Shown in pieces: positions 10,120-22,164 of a DNA stretch of 64,000 nucleotides. This stretch comes from Dipteris shenzhenensis (taxonomy: Eukaryota; Polypodiophyta; Polypodiopsida; Gleicheniales): assembly GCA_047967505.1 (NCBI GenBank), contig CM106540.1. One strand, written 5' to 3'. How positions within the stretch are numbered: the first letter of the stretch is position 1; each line of letters starts with the position of its first letter. A program made the position numbers and the translations under genes. The notes beneath the pieces are model-generated. The model was not told the origin of the DNA, searched no databases, and saw nothing but the letters and a program-made list of their open reading frames with translations.

Positions 10120-10963
10120 CTAACGTAAGGCAGAGTTTGCTCCTGTGAGGCAGCCAATGGTGAGGCACAAGTCTCCCATCATTCCGTCCTTCCTTGTTGC
10201 GGCCCAAGTAGGAGGACCTGCTGCTGGTAATTTGGACCTCCTTGTTGCTTTGTTGGCAGCCCTACAGTGTGGAATTGAGAATGCACCCCTTTTGATAGGC
10301 CTGGAATCCTTCAGATCTGCCCAACCCAGTTTGTAGACTGGCCCGACTTTCTCATGCATATATATGTGGGCCAGATCAAGCGCCTGGATTCTGCCTGGTA
10401 GTTCTGCACCAGACGCATCTTTTCCTCTCTATCCAGATCTGCCCCAAGAACCTCCAGTGTGCTGTGCGTTTTTGCTCCTCTGTCTGCAGACTCTTTCCAG
10501 TCTCTGCTCCTGCAGTCTGCTCCTGCAGCATACCTTCAAACATGTTGCCTGACTGCTTAGTGGCAGCCCTGATCATTGTGGCTCTATTCTAATATCTTCT
10601 GACCTATTTGTGTTCCCTGACCAGGTCCTGCAATGCTCCAACCAAACCCTAGGTGCTGCGCAACCCTTTGCTCCAGGTTGCAGCCTTGATCGCAGGTCCA
10701 GACCTGCCCAGCTCTGAGTAATCCTTGGTTGCCAGGTCATGTCTTTCCCCAAGGAAAGGGCCCTTTTCCGCATTGGTCAGACCTTGTCCAGGCATCCAAT
10801 GGGAGCCTTGGCAGCCTGCATGCTGCCCAGATGGCTGGCTTGCAAAGTCTTAGCTTTGTCCCTTTGGCATCTCTGAGTCCCTATTGGTGTACCTCCTCCA
10901 TGCTCTCCTCATTTGGTGGGTCACAAGTGGGGAGGTGACCTGCCAAACTCCAACACCCCCTCT
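10120..10963 (-). repeat. LTR family X, minus-strand copy
   Basis: Inverted relative to 36,099-36,990: shared blocks include the polypurine/LTR start (CCCCCTCTC flank, LTR edge at 10,955), the duplicated CAGCCTGCATGCTGCC stretch and the TATA region CATATATATG at about 10,357 (minus-strand promoter). Its left part also matches 53,925-54,040. No protein-coding frame is supported. Confidence 0.75.
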
Positions 10964-10975
10964 CACTGATATCTC

Positions 10976-11165
10976 AACTGCAGAGTTTCATTCAGCCATG
11001 GAGAACGAAGTTCATTGTCTCCAATGCGCAATGATAAGTAGATTTAGATGCTACTCCACCCCTCTTCAAGGTCATGTCCTCTCTTTCTCCATGCACGGAG
11101 CTCAGAGACCATTGACTCAAAAGCTCAGGGAATCTATTCGAGGGAAGGTGGAGATGTACTTGCTC
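10976..11165 (+). repeat. Dispersed repeat, direct copy at 15,790-15,975
   Basis: A block from CAGAGTTTCATTCAGCCATG through GATAAGTAGATTTAGATGC to ATTGACTCAAAA is repeated at 15,790-15,975 with moderate divergence. The second copy is next to a retrotransposon gag, so it may be part of a retroelement. Confidence 0.65.
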
Positions 11166-11414
11166 ACGTCTTCATCTTGCAGTTCAATTACATGCAGCTT
11201 TGTATAAGTCTTCCCCATCCTTCAAACTCCATATTAGTCCTCGTGATATTTTATGATCCTTCTTAGAACCGTGGTCCAACCATTCTCCAATTATCTAAAG
11301 ATTTCTTTCTTGAGCTATGTGCCCAAGTACTAAGCCAATATCAATGTCCCTTATTAATCATGTCTCTCTGATCCAAGTGAGAATATGTACTAGAATATTT
11401 CTTACACGGGCTTA

Positions 11415-11913
11415 GAAGGTAGCCATGGGGAAGATGTATTACCCCACATGTTCCAACCCTCCCGAGGGATTTATGAGGCTTCTACTTGAGCATCAAGGTC
11501 TAAGAAGTACTTTGATGAGCTCCATTTAATTCTACGCATGACTAAGTGGATGGACCTAGTGGTCCGTCCAATGTGTGTCACCCTTTTAAGTGGTGGTCCA
11601 AAAGATACTTATTGAATATAACTCCTCTTTTTCTCCCTAGGCTTAAAGTTCTTTAGGGGGATGCCTAGCTTCCAAGGGTCGAAGTAGGTGCTCTGGAATA
11701 CTATCTTGGTAAAATATATCCGTTAGATCCAAGAGACACCATCTTCTCATTATCAAACATGTAGAGTTCTTTTTTAAGTGCATGCCAATAATCCAAATTC
11801 ATGGTAGATACCCGATCATTGTGAAAAGCAAATTTCTCCCATTGAATATAAATGCATCCAATGTTCAAGCATACACATCATCACCCAACCATCAGTTGGA
11901 GGACACCATGATC
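11415..11913 (+). repeat. ~500-bp dispersed repeat, inverted copy at 46,940-47,447
   Basis: The block from GGGGAAGATGTATTACCCCA to GGAGGACACCATGATCT is present in inverted orientation at 46,940-47,447. Frames in it are broken. The element type is not recognised. Confidence 0.75.
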
Positions 11914-11920
11914 TCAAAGG

Positions 11921-11948
11921 GGGTGTGTGTGTGTGTGTGTGTGTGTGT
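11921..11948. repeat. (GT)n microsatellite
   Basis: About 14 GT repeats directly next to the dispersed repeat end. Confidence 0.9.
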
Positions 11949-12059
11949 TTTTCCCACCGATCGTATTCCCGCCGCAGGCCTGATACACAATCCAAGTGAG
12001 GGCAATAGCCCGCCGATCACAATGGATTAGGTCACGATACTGCCTTAGATTAAGTCATA

Positions 12060-13490
12060 AACTTAAACTCAAATGGATATACTGGTGTCTCAATACTCTC
12101 TAATGAGTAAGTGAAAAGTAAATAAGAGTATCAATCCTCTCTAACCAGTCAGTTGAGGGTATCAATCCTTATTAGACCAGTAGGTCAGGGATTTTTTTGT
12201 AAAGTGTATCAAGTTTAAGATGCTCACCCAATTGGTTGAGGGTATCAATCCTTAGTATCAAAAAAACTATCTTCTTATGAGAATTAACACTTCAATCTTT
12301 TAGCTAGATTATCTCTACTATATGGAGACTTATTGTGAATATAAAATATGTGAAGAGGAACTACAATTTCTCGTAGACTTTTCATATCATGGGCAAATGT
12401 GGATGCATTCAATAACTTGATGTTGGTCCAAGCATCAAGGCCTAGCAACCAAGGGAAGGGGTTGGTCCCATGGTCCCCATGCCACAATAAGTCTTGAAAC
12501 TTAAATTTGTCAAAACCAGTCAACCCAAGTATATCCATTAGTCATAAGATTTTTTAAATCTTACAATGGACATACTAGTGTGAGTTCATCCTATCAAAAA
12601 ATCTATCCTGCTACACTACTAGACTGGTTTCCAATGTTAAAGTAAACCAATTGCAAGCATCCGCTTCTACCCTTTTCAAACACCTAGTGAGAGTAGTCCA
12701 TTAGTAACCAACCTCTTAATAGTGCATAACTGAGAATAGTCCATATCATACCGTTCCTTCTGATAAAGTATCAAAGTGAGAGTAGTCCATTAGTAACCAA
12801 CCTCTTAATACTGCATAAGTGAGAATAGTCCATATCATACCAAAATACATTGCAAAAAGTACAAAAAGTACATTTTTATAATCACATTCATGTCAATACA
12901 TTGCAAAAAGTACAAAAATATTGATGGCTAGTCTCCCATAGAATGTCCAATCCTAATAATTTTTACTTGGAGATAATCCATTGTAGAGTTTGTCTCAAGG
13001 TTGCCAACACCGTATCTTCATGCCTTAGATTTTACAATGCAAATCTGATGGAATGGTTGTGAACTCTAGAGGGGATCTCCTAGTTGAGGTGGTGGGCTCT
13101 TTCTATGCAGCCTCTTTAGTGGCGGCATCTTGCATCCATGTGAATGTGGTGTACCATTGATCATTAGATTGGTTGGCATACCAGTATGACCTTTCTATAT
13201 GTGTGTGTGAGATCTTATTTTTCTACATGCATTGAGAGTGTGGAATGAAAGTGTGTGGTACAATTATTCATGCAATCATCTATGTGTCTAAGCGAAAGCG
13301 TGTGAGTGCACGTGACCTAGGAGCTAGATATGGACTAACTATATGCTTTTTTTGTTGCTGGGATTTTCATAGGGTAGGTAGAACTCAAGCATCACTTTTG
13401 AGCCCTAGGTTAAAATCGATTGATGCTGCCTATATGTGCAAAGACGTACATATGCAAATGAGTGCTCGTGATACAATCTAATCCTAACTA
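12060..13490. other. No gene recognised; short local repeats
   Basis: GAGGGTATCAATCCTTA-like words recur at about 12,130-12,260. Two copies of ACATTGCAAAAAGTACAAAA lie at about 12,845-12,918. Open frames (for example 13,245-13,481) have no recognisable domains. Confidence 0.5.
12687..12841. repeat. Tandem duplication, 89-bp period
   Basis: GTGAGAGTAGTCCATTAG starts at 12,687 and again at 12,776, and both copies run through GAATAGTCCATATCATACC with two mismatches. Confidence 0.85.
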
Positions 13491-13499
13491 AGGAAGAAT

Positions 13500-13690
13500 T
13501 GGTTTCCCAAATCTTCATTTTTGTCGGGGATGGCTTGCGTGTTGATGTAGTAGCGCTTTAGTCGACTCCCGTTTCTTGTTGTGTTGAATTGGACTCCATC
13601 TAATGTTTCTAGCAGCACAGCTCCATTGGGATTCATCTTTCATACTCGATAGGGTCCTTGACCTAAAATCATGTTAATACGAAATGAAGA
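13500..13690 (-). pseudogene. Ty3 integrase C-terminal (GPY/F) fragment
   Basis: On the minus strand one frame reads MNPNGAVLLETLDGVQFNTT followed by RNGSRLKRYYINTQ, preceded by GPYRV-stop. This is the typical integrase C-terminal module of Ty3 elements (GPYxV ... NGAVxLE ... NGxRLKxYY). The adjoining 13,690-13,817 is the inverted partner of 1-130. Confidence 0.7.
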
Positions 13691-13817
13691 ATCAACAAAA
13701 AGACTCTAAAATGCCTAAGTCTTCATCCCAAAAAGGCCTCTTAAGTCCATATCCCACAAAAAGTAAACTCTTCTTATGAAGAAGTAATTAAGGTTTTGCA
13801 ACTACACTCTTAAGCTT

Positions 13818-15789
13818 CCATGTTGTGCTACTTATTTGTAATCAAAATATCGTGGACAACTATAAAGAATAGTAGGCTCTGGAATATAGTGCTCTGCTAC
13901 TGAACCATCCAAGAAATCTATATTGTTTGGAAATCTACGCTCCTTTGGTGTGGAGATTCTCAAACAACCCATCTTGTCAATAAGTGAGCTGCAAGGATAT
14001 AGCCTTGTGAGAATGATGTGGCATCAAAGCATAACGACCTCTTCTATTTAAGTATCCACTAGAGAACCCATATCCTGTATTATCATGGATCTCTCTAAGG
14101 TGGAAGAGCTTACGGCCTTTGTAACCTTTTCCATCCTTTTCTCTTGTTACAGTGACTACTAGGTAATTACGAAAGTTGCATATAGACTCGCAGGCAAGAA
14201 TGATGCATTCGGTGCTTATGCCTTCTAGAACAAATATATATGCTTGATTCACAATTATCAATCATAAGAGACTATTAGAACAAGATCATAGTTCTGTCTC
14301 GAGGCTTCCCGGGCTCAATGAAATCCCAATACGGCGGGCTCTAGAGAATTAGCTCTTCTTAAGGAGACAGACTATAAGATGAATTGGAAGACCATCGTGT
14401 ATTTTAACACAGGCTCAACTATAGAGTTCTCAGTGGCTACAGAGCTTCTAGGGGTCTAGCAAGAGAGGTAATGATATGTATAGCCAGAGAGGCAAGTCAT
14501 GTATATTCCTAGTACAAAATCCTTATGGCCTGCTTACAAGTCCCAAAGTGGCTGTAGTAGTTGTTTGCTCTCAGGTGGATATGTAGCCAAGTTTTTATGT
14601 GATATATATGGGATGAAGCCTCTATAATTCATCACAGGAAGGGAAAATCTCGTACGAATATGATTCTCCAGGCTACTATGAATGAAGGCTACTATGAATG
14701 AAGGCTACTATGAATACCAGAAACAAGTATGGTTCTTCGGTGGAAAATCTTTATGCCAGCAAAGGAGTCTGCCCCTATCTCTCACAGGTGCCAGTCAAGG
14801 TAAACCATTATATAATTGCAACATCCATTGCAGAGCAACACACGTAAAGTGTGCCCTGAAGACAAGGTGGGTTTTCCATAGAGCAACGTGCACATAACAT
14901 AGGATGAACACAAATACTGGCACTCTTGAAATTATTATACGACATCGTGCCATGGACGTGGAGGCCAAGGTCCTTGAGATTTTGCTCCATAAGCCGGAAT
15001 GGATTTGTAGTTTTGCAACATTATTTCTATGTCAAACAGAGTCAAGAACACGGACTAATGGCTAGGCCACACGGGTGGCTTGCGCACACAAGAGCCCATA
15101 CACCACTCATCTGCTACAAGGATGCATCAATTTTATGAGCAAAAACCTATGAGCAGGTTTATCCGAGCATGTTTTTCAAGAGATTTAAAAAATTGTATTT
15201 CTTTAGGAAACATGGTTGTTACACCTTTATTTTCACTAGAACTAAATCGCTTTATCATAAAAACATACAAAATTGTCATTCATTCAATTTTACATATCAT
15301 AAAATGTCACCCCCTATTAAGTAAAAGTTGTAAGAAGGATCATAAGGGAATTTTCATAGAGAAGTCTACTCTACATGTGGGCTTCTTAAATGCATAATTC
15401 TAAGTGAAACTAGATTTTTTTCCGATCTATTTTTGCCATATTTTTACATAGTTGAAAGCTTTTTTTTCCTTAGCTCGGATGCTCGGAAGATTTTGCTCAA
15501 AAAATGCTCATCCCCTACAAGTCCTTATGGCCTGCTTACACGGACTAATAGACTTACAAGTAGTAGACACACAAAGTATGGCTCTGAGGTGGATAACAAA
15601 GTTTGGCTCTAGTGATGAATGTATCTACATATTCGTGAGCGTTTCTGGCTCAGATGTATCTATGTGCATAGTCATCTGAAGTAGAAGCACGAAAATCATG
15701 GTTGAAAAAGCGTGCCAATGCATGAAGGTTTATAAAAATCCTCACCTGAGGTCGAAGGTAAGGTCCTTTCATCTCAAAGGTTTCTCTCA
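13818..15789. other. No gene recognised
   Basis: Small open frames on both strands (for example 13,977-14,261 minus, 15,080-15,397 plus) show no domain, signal peptide or codon pattern that would support a gene. Words such as CTTATGGCCTGCTTACA occur at 14,521 and 15,522, suggesting diverged local duplication. Confidence 0.45.
14671..14716. repeat. 16-bp tandem repeat, three units
   Basis: GGCTACTATGAATGAA begins at 14,671, 14,687 and 14,703; the third unit is partial. Confidence 0.9.
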
Positions 15790-15975
15790 AGTGTAGAGCT
15801 TCATTCAGCCATGGAGAACAAAGTTCATTGTCTGCAATGTGCAATGATAAGTAGATTTAGATGCTACTCCTCCCTCTCTTCAGAATCATGTCCTTTTTTT
15901 CTCCATGTAGGAAGCTTGGAGAGCCATTGACTCAAAAAATAAGGGAGGCTATTTGAAGGAAGGCAAATGCTCAAG
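15790..15975 (+). repeat. Dispersed repeat, direct copy of 10,976-11,165
   Basis: Shares TTCATTCAGCCATGGAGAAC and GCAATGATAAGTAGATTTAG with the earlier copy. It abuts the 3' side of the minus-strand gag remnant. Confidence 0.65.
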
Positions 15976-16129
15976 GAAGGCATTGCCTGTGGTTGAGTGA
16001 CCAGTGAGCGGTGGGAGGCTGCCAATTGGTTTTTGGCCACTTCTGGAACAAGAAATGTTGACTCTAAGCATTGAGGTTTCGAGGGAGGTGGTCTAGTATT
16101 TCTCAAGCGTTGAGGTTCTGAGTCTTGCC

Positions 16130-16574
16130 ACTTTTGCAAGAACGTATTAATTGCATCTTTATTACGCTCCTTTTCTTCCCCATTAAAAATTGGGAGTTTC
16201 AAGTCCTTAAGGAAATTAGAGGTTTCTCTAAGTCTAGAGGTGGACCTCTCCACTTGATTAGGAGGAACCCGCGATTTTTTTGTAATAGATACCCATTGAG
16301 AATTGGCTATCTTAGTTATGGCTTCAGCTAGGGTTTTCAATGTATCACTGATAACTCCTAGCTGTGTTTCTATATTCTGTGTTCGAGTTTCAAGTTAAGT
16401 GAATTCCGTATGCGGAATTCCATAATCACCATAATCTATGTCCTCCATTTCCACATTATCCTCTTGAGTTTCAATTTGTACCTCCTCATGTGTTTCATCT
16501 CCAGCTATCGCTTTTCCTTTTATTGCCCTTTCCTTAGCCTCTTTAACCATATCATCTCTTTTTGGAGTTGTCAT
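16130..16574 (-). pseudogene. Retrotransposon gag N-terminal fragment
   Basis: From the ATG at 16,574 (MTTPKRDDMVKEAKERA) the minus frame gives a charged N-terminus, a TAA stop at 16,395-16,397 in the same frame, and then a helical block (LGVISDTLKTLAEAITKIA) and the capsid-like LKDLKLPIFNGEE followed by NTFLQKWQD. This pattern matches Ty3-type gag capsid starts. The following ORF is lost by about 15,900. It lies downstream of a primer site at 17,454-17,466 on the same strand, so LTR, PBS, leader and gag are in the right order. Confidence 0.65.
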
Positions 16575-16699
16575 TTTTTTAAATAGAAAATGCATAGTTT
16601 CTAGAAATAATAAATCCAAACGCTTTATGTCAAAGAGAAAAATATGATGCCTACTTCCTTGAGATTTGTTCAAGGTTTTGGATATTCCTTTAGAATCAA

Positions 16700-17453
16700 G
16701 TAATCTCGCGCTCTTTTAATTCACGATCTCGCTTCCCAATCCCACGCTTTTGCTTCCCTCGATCTCGAACTCTGAAATCGCACTTTTAGTTTCCTTTCCT
16801 TTACATTTCAAACTCCTCGAACCCATCTCCAATCTTCTTCTTTGAAAATGGCAAGGTTAGGAAGATTGGGAAGAACAAGGGGGTAAAAAGGGTTTTAAAA
16901 CCTTAGGAAGAAGAGGGGTAGAAAAGGTGTTGATGATGTGGCTTTTACTAAGGTCTTGTAGACCTTAGATGATGTGGCTTCCCTCTATGTTTTGCAAGTT
17001 GACGGGGCGATTTGCATGATGATATTTTCAAATAGCTATGCAACGATTTGCAAGCCCTGAGACTTTCTAGGCTACTAGGTTGCGTCGCTATAGTAGAGCT
17101 GAAGCTGCCTGACAGTCATAGTCTCATACGACTCGCAATAAAATATAATGCCTGCATAGCAATCATGACTCCCACATGACAACACTCCCTCTGTGCAAGA
17201 AATGATGCAAGCTATTCCAATCTTCCTTGGCCCTTGAGTCTTGGAGCCTAAGATGTGCTTTGCAAAGCATGCGGCCACCTTGAGCACGAAATGTTGCATT
17301 AATGTCTTACTACCAGCCGTCGATGCTGCCTCGCAGAACTAAGTAGAAGTAAGTAGCTCTCTTGCTAGCTTCCTACCTCGGTGTCATCCACAACTCAAAT
17401 TAATGCCAGGAACCACAAAATCTCTTTGCACGTGTGACCCCTTCCCTTATCAT
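16700..17453 (-). other. Leader of minus-strand LTR element
   Basis: Untranslated stretch between the primer site and gag start. A 74-codon minus frame at 17,075-17,299 has no recognisable domain. Confidence 0.45.
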
Positions 17454-17466
17454 GGCTCTGATAGCA
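17454..17466 (-). other. Primer binding site, initiator tRNA-Met type
   Basis: The minus strand reads TGCTATCAGAGCC, one mismatch from TGGTATCAGAGCC, the standard iMet primer site. One base separates it from an LTR-type CA end (AAATGCAACA) at 17,468. Confidence 0.7.
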
Positions 17467-17467
17467 G

Positions 17468-17700
17468 TGTTGCATTTCCTCGAACATAGAGGGCCTTTTC
17501 TCTACTAATCCTCCCAGCCACGAATTTTGCTCCAGAACTCATTATGAGTCGTGAGGTTCTCTCCCAAAAACCTCCTTTTCTTTTAGCTCCCTCTAGAATC
17601 CTCCCTTCTAGCCCACTGCATGCCGTGGACTTCTAGATGCCAGGTGTCCTTCTAGGGGACCTTAGTCTTTACCAGACAAGGTGAGTGCATTAATTGCTGT
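17468..17700 (-). repeat. LTR 3' end of minus-strand element
   Basis: The plus strand starts TGTTGCATTT at 17,468, which is the reverse complement of a CA-ending LTR. The far LTR end is not identified; the right limit given here is arbitrary. Confidence 0.5.
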
Positions 17701-20099
17701 GGAAACTCAAAATTAAATCAATCACAAATCAGGATAAATTGGTAGTAAACTTGAGTATTTTTATGAGTGACAAAAGTTTTCAAGAATTGTAGAAACAATT
17801 GCATAATGACATGAGGGATATGTGGAATCAAGTAAAAGACAAGTTGATGGAAACATTAAATCACCCATTTTTTGATCACTTAAAAATGGAAGAGCCCATC
17901 AGAGTCATTATGTTGTAGGAACAGTTGGAGGCCTTGTAGAGGGAGCTGTATGAAGAGAAAAGGACTAAACATGTATCTTTACCACATCTATTTCTAAATT
18001 AGGAGAGTCTACATTTACAAAGGAAAGGCATAGGAATTCTATAGAGCAAGAAGTTACCAGTGCACCACAAACTATTACAAAAAAGGAACTAAAATTTGTT
18101 ACACAAAAGGAAGCAAACATTGTTACTGAAGAGTAGCCAAAAGCTGTTACTCAAGAGGAGGGAGCAACAGGATATCGTGTGTGTGCCTTAGTTTAGGTAG
18201 GCCATGAAGTAGCTACTAAACAGGAAGTGGGAGGAAAATTTTTTGAGGATGTTTATCATAAATTAGAGGTGAAATAATAGGTCACAGATGACGCTAGTAC
18301 TTTGGTTGATCCAGTTGAGCAGTCTAGTGTGATATAACAACCTCTATTGAATTCAACAACCTTTATAGTGTACAACAACCTTTATTGAGTACACCAACCT
18401 CGATAGTGTGGTACACCCACCTCTACTTTAGTTGTAGTCAGGAGATGGAACACCTTGGTGTTAGGTCAACCATAATCTTGGAGCCATGTGGCACGATTAT
18501 GGTGAGGTGAGAAACCAAGAGGGTTTGACACTACAATGGTGGATGTAATTAAGTGTGGCTTAACATTAGAGACGGATGCCAAGAAGACATAGTAGTGTAT
18601 TTTTAGTCATTAGTTTGGAATTTCTCTCCATCAATTGATTCAATTGTTCTTCCAAGGTCCCCTTCATCTCAGTCAAGCACTGCTGTACATCCGAGACTAT
18701 AGTATTTTAGCAGTTTAAGTAAGTCATGTAATATCTATGTCTTCTTACAAATCATTACATTTTGATTTTCGAGCTCTACCAAAGCTAATTGGTTTTATTT
18801 TACCTTCCTTTGAGGCTATTTACAGCTCTCTTAAGCAACTCTTCCTTCTCCTGCATCAAAGTGGAATTTTCCTATGTAAGTGTTTTGACTTCTATCTATA
18901 ATTTGGTCAATTTATTATCATGTCCTTTTTAAATATCTCATGACCTTCCCTAAAAGCTTTATGAAACTACCTTTTAGTATCTAATTCTTCTTCCATAAGA
19001 ATTTGCGCACTTGGGAATTTTCCTTTCTATTGTTGGTGGTAGCTAGACAAAATATTAAAAGAAGATACCAATTGGGGGATAGCTCTATCAGCTTGCTCCT
19101 CTAAAACTTCAACAATTCCGCTTGATGTTGATGCTACATACTGTTGAGCTCCCACAGTCATTTATACGTGATGAACACTCTATTTGTCAATTGGAGTCTC
19201 TGGTGATGGTATCCTAATGATATCTTTTGGTTACTCTTCTGGATTTTTTATCTACTACTATATTAATGGTATCCACCATTTTTTTATAGGGGTCTCTTTA
19301 CCATCTTGTGTCTCCAATCTCTGTTCCTCCTTTGTCAAGGCATGATCTCCATTGTGTGTAGGTAGATTATTCATGTCCAATTACTTTTTGGATACTTCCT
19401 CTGGCTTTGATCCTCCTTGTGTAAATTTGAGCTTCATAGATTTTTTTGGTACTAGGAGTAGGATGATGTGATGATTTCAAAATGTCCTCTACTACTTTCA
19501 CCATTTATAGGAATCTTCCATGTCCTAATCTATATAACCAATCTTTTTGATCTGGACTCTTCTTCTATGAAATGTACTTTCAATGGACTATCCAGCCCAC
19601 CTGTTGGTGTAAGACATTTCTCTGGCCGGGTTACCACATTCATGTATTCATACAGAGCAGCCAACATTTGTCTCAGCTTTGCAACTATGTCACACTTATG
19701 TGCTTCTCCTTTCCTAATACATCTGCCATAATCCTTGCATGTATAATTCCAAACCAATTGTACTGATGCCCATTCTCAACAAATAATATCAAAGAAGAAT
19801 TCCCTTCAGACATGTAATCATACTTTGTAAGCAACAACACCCATTCTAACAACCATAGAAATTACTTTTGCCTCACCGGACTTCTGCAATTCTTAACCAT
19901 ATATTATAACCTAGTTGTTTGTGGCATGCCAATTTCTGCCACCATCCACTGCATTGAAGGTCTACTTTTGTTGGCGCATTTGTTGAGATTAGTACATCAA
20001 TTTGTCAAGAGGGATCTAAATCCATCTTCACATTTATTGGTGGAGTTGTATATTGGGTGGGATTTGGATAGGGACCTAGTTCTATTTAGCGGGTTCACT
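17701..20099. other. No gene recognised; decayed sequence
   Basis: At 17,780-18,280 the plus strand has lysine/glutamate-rich broken frames with repeated TNKE/VTQEE-like words, and around 19,530-19,757 a minus 75-codon frame (including GGLDSPLKVHFIEEESRS). Neither matches a family I recognise. CAACCTCTATTGA/CAACCTTTATTGAGTA words repeat at 18,338-18,400. Confidence 0.4.
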
Positions 20100-20335
20100 T
20101 ACCCTTTGTATTGTGTGGATCACCTTAGCCTCTTTCTTGATGAGGCTGATAGCCAATAGGATATGATGTGTTGAAGGAGGATCTTCTCTTCTCTTAAAGG
20201 ACCTCCTCCTTAGAGCTATTTAAAAAAAGGGGCGGTACCCACTCGCGGAGCTTTACTTGTGTGGTCTTCCATCTTTCTCCTTTCCCATTTCTTCAAAGCT
20301 TCATATCCAATTGAGCACTCCCTTGTTTTGTAACG
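20100..20335 (+). repeat. LTR family Z fragment (3' part of LTR)
   Basis: GTGTGGATCACCTTAGCCTC and CTTGTGTGGTCTTCCATCTT blocks are shared with 49,437-49,575 (same strand) and 44,590-44,730 (inverted). The segment ends at a primer site at 20,336. Confidence 0.7.
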
Positions 20336-20348
20336 TGGTATCAGAACC
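20336..20348 (+). other. Primer binding site, iMet type
   Basis: TGGTATCAGAACC follows the LTR Z end; it differs by one base from the standard TGGTATCAGAGCC. The mirror copy lies in the right palindrome arm at about 20,798-20,810. Confidence 0.65.
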
Positions 20349-20493
20349 TATTGGTTCTTCTCCCATTTTCCCTCCCTTTCCTTTCATAGACCTTCCTTTT
20401 CTCCCTTCAACTATCAAGCCTCACTCTTGTAGAAGGGTACTGCAAGTCGATTTCTTGGCTTCTTATAAGGGTATATTTCTTCAAGAGTACTAT

Positions 20494-20652
20494 TTATATA
20501 TATATATATACATACATACATATACATGCATACATGCATACGTATGTATGTATGTATGTATATATATAAAATATATATACATACATATATATATATATAT
20601 ATATACATACATACATACATACATATATATATATACATACATATATATATAT
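20494..20652. repeat. AT-rich microsatellite at palindrome centre
   Basis: TATA and CATA/TATG runs on both strands. Open frames here (I-Y-C-rich) are artefacts of the repeat. Confidence 0.9.
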
Positions 20653-20970
20653 ATAGTACTCTTGAAGAAATATACCCTTATAAGAAGCCAAGAAATCGAC
20701 TTGTAGTACCCTTCTACAAGAGTGAGGCTTGATAGTTGAAGGGAGGAAAGGAAGGTCTATGAAAGGAAAGGGAGGGAAAGTGGGAGAAGAACCAATAGGT
20801 TCTGATACCACATTACAAAACAAGGGAGTGCTAAATTGGATATGAAGCTTTGAAGAAATGGGAAAGGAGAAAGATGGAAGACCACACAAGTAAAGCTCCG
20901 CGGGCGGGTACCGCCCCTTTTTTTAAATAGCTCTAAGGAGGACGTCCTTTAAGAGAAGAGAAGATCCTCT

Positions 20971-21111
20971 GTATGTATGTATGTATGTATGTATGTATGT
21001 GTATGTATGCATATATATATATATGTATATGTATGTATATATATGTATATAGATGTATATATATAGATGTATATATATATATGTATATGTATCTATATAT
21101 ATGTATATGTA

Positions 21112-21162
<51 letters not shown>

Positions 21163-21175
21163 ATATATATGTATG

Positions 21176-21206
<31 letters not shown>

Positions 21207-21211
21207 GTATC

Positions 21212-21249
<38 letters not shown>

Positions 21250-21309
21250 TATTTATATTTATTTATATTTATATATGTATGTATGTATATATGTATGTAT
21301 GTATGTATA

Positions 21310-21405
<96 letters not shown>

Positions 21406-21442
21406 TATATATATATATATGTATGTATATGTATATATATAT
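20971..21442. repeat. Compound TGTA / TA / GT microsatellite
   Basis: About 470 bp of (TGTA)n, (TA)n and a (GT)n run of roughly 46 repeats at 21,313-21,404, directly adjoining the palindrome's right edge. Long frames of Y, I, C, V across it are not genes. Confidence 0.95.
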
Positions 21443-22164
21443 AATGGACATGATATTGTATTATAGTTGACGTGAAGCGATTATGAGGCTCACTATGCTA
21501 GCCTTCATCAGATCATTTGTAGTCTAGCCAATTGTGTGGCTCATGTATGCCAACCTTGATTAAAACACAAATTATACACTCCATGAACCTGGATTAACTA
21601 GAAGGTTAAGAAGTGGTCATCAAACACAACATAATGTATATGGATGAAGTAGTGCATGTTATAAGAGTATAGAATGATGCACAGCTAGTGGACACATGAT
21701 TGTTATAAAAATAATGTAGAAACTCTCCTTATACATAGGATACTATCATAAAATAAAAATGGGTAGTAATATAAAGAAGGCATGAAGAAATTCGAGCAAA
21801 CTAAAAATATTATAAATTTTGAATGTTGATGGGTATCACTTGGATGGTTTCTCTCTTCCCCTCTCTAGCTAGCTTACACCAGATGTAATATGAGAAATTT
21901 TATATACTAGGTATTAAAAAGCCTTTTAAAAAATCATATCTAGTTGAAACTTTAAAATGCCATAAATTATTGAGTCTCAATTGATATGACTAACATGAAA
22001 TTGTTTGTCTCTCGTACATGGATAACAATCATGATCCAAAGAGACAGGAAGAAAATCTTGCTAATTGCTAGAAGATTTTGTCACGCTATTAGCTAGTGGA
22101 AAATGGAGATGTGATATTTGCAACCAAGAGGGAAGGCAGCCAATCTAAAGAATGAGAAAACACG
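21443..22164. other. No gene recognised
   Basis: AT-rich sequence without a supported frame, RNA gene or repeat partner in this window. Confidence 0.5.

Larger units (their letters stand above)
20178..20968. repeat. 316-bp-arm near-perfect palindrome
   Basis: Left arm 20,178-20,493 and right arm 20,653-20,968 are reverse complements of equal length without indels. I count about 8 mismatches (roughly 97.5% identity). Each arm contains an LTR Z 3' end, an iMet primer site and the first ~140 bases of an internal region. The 159-base centre is TA/TATG-rich. Confidence 0.95.

Noticed and set aside
20257-21470. Long open frames rich in Y, I, C, V, H and T on both strands
   Set aside because: They are translations of TA, TGTA and GT microsatellites and have no coding character.
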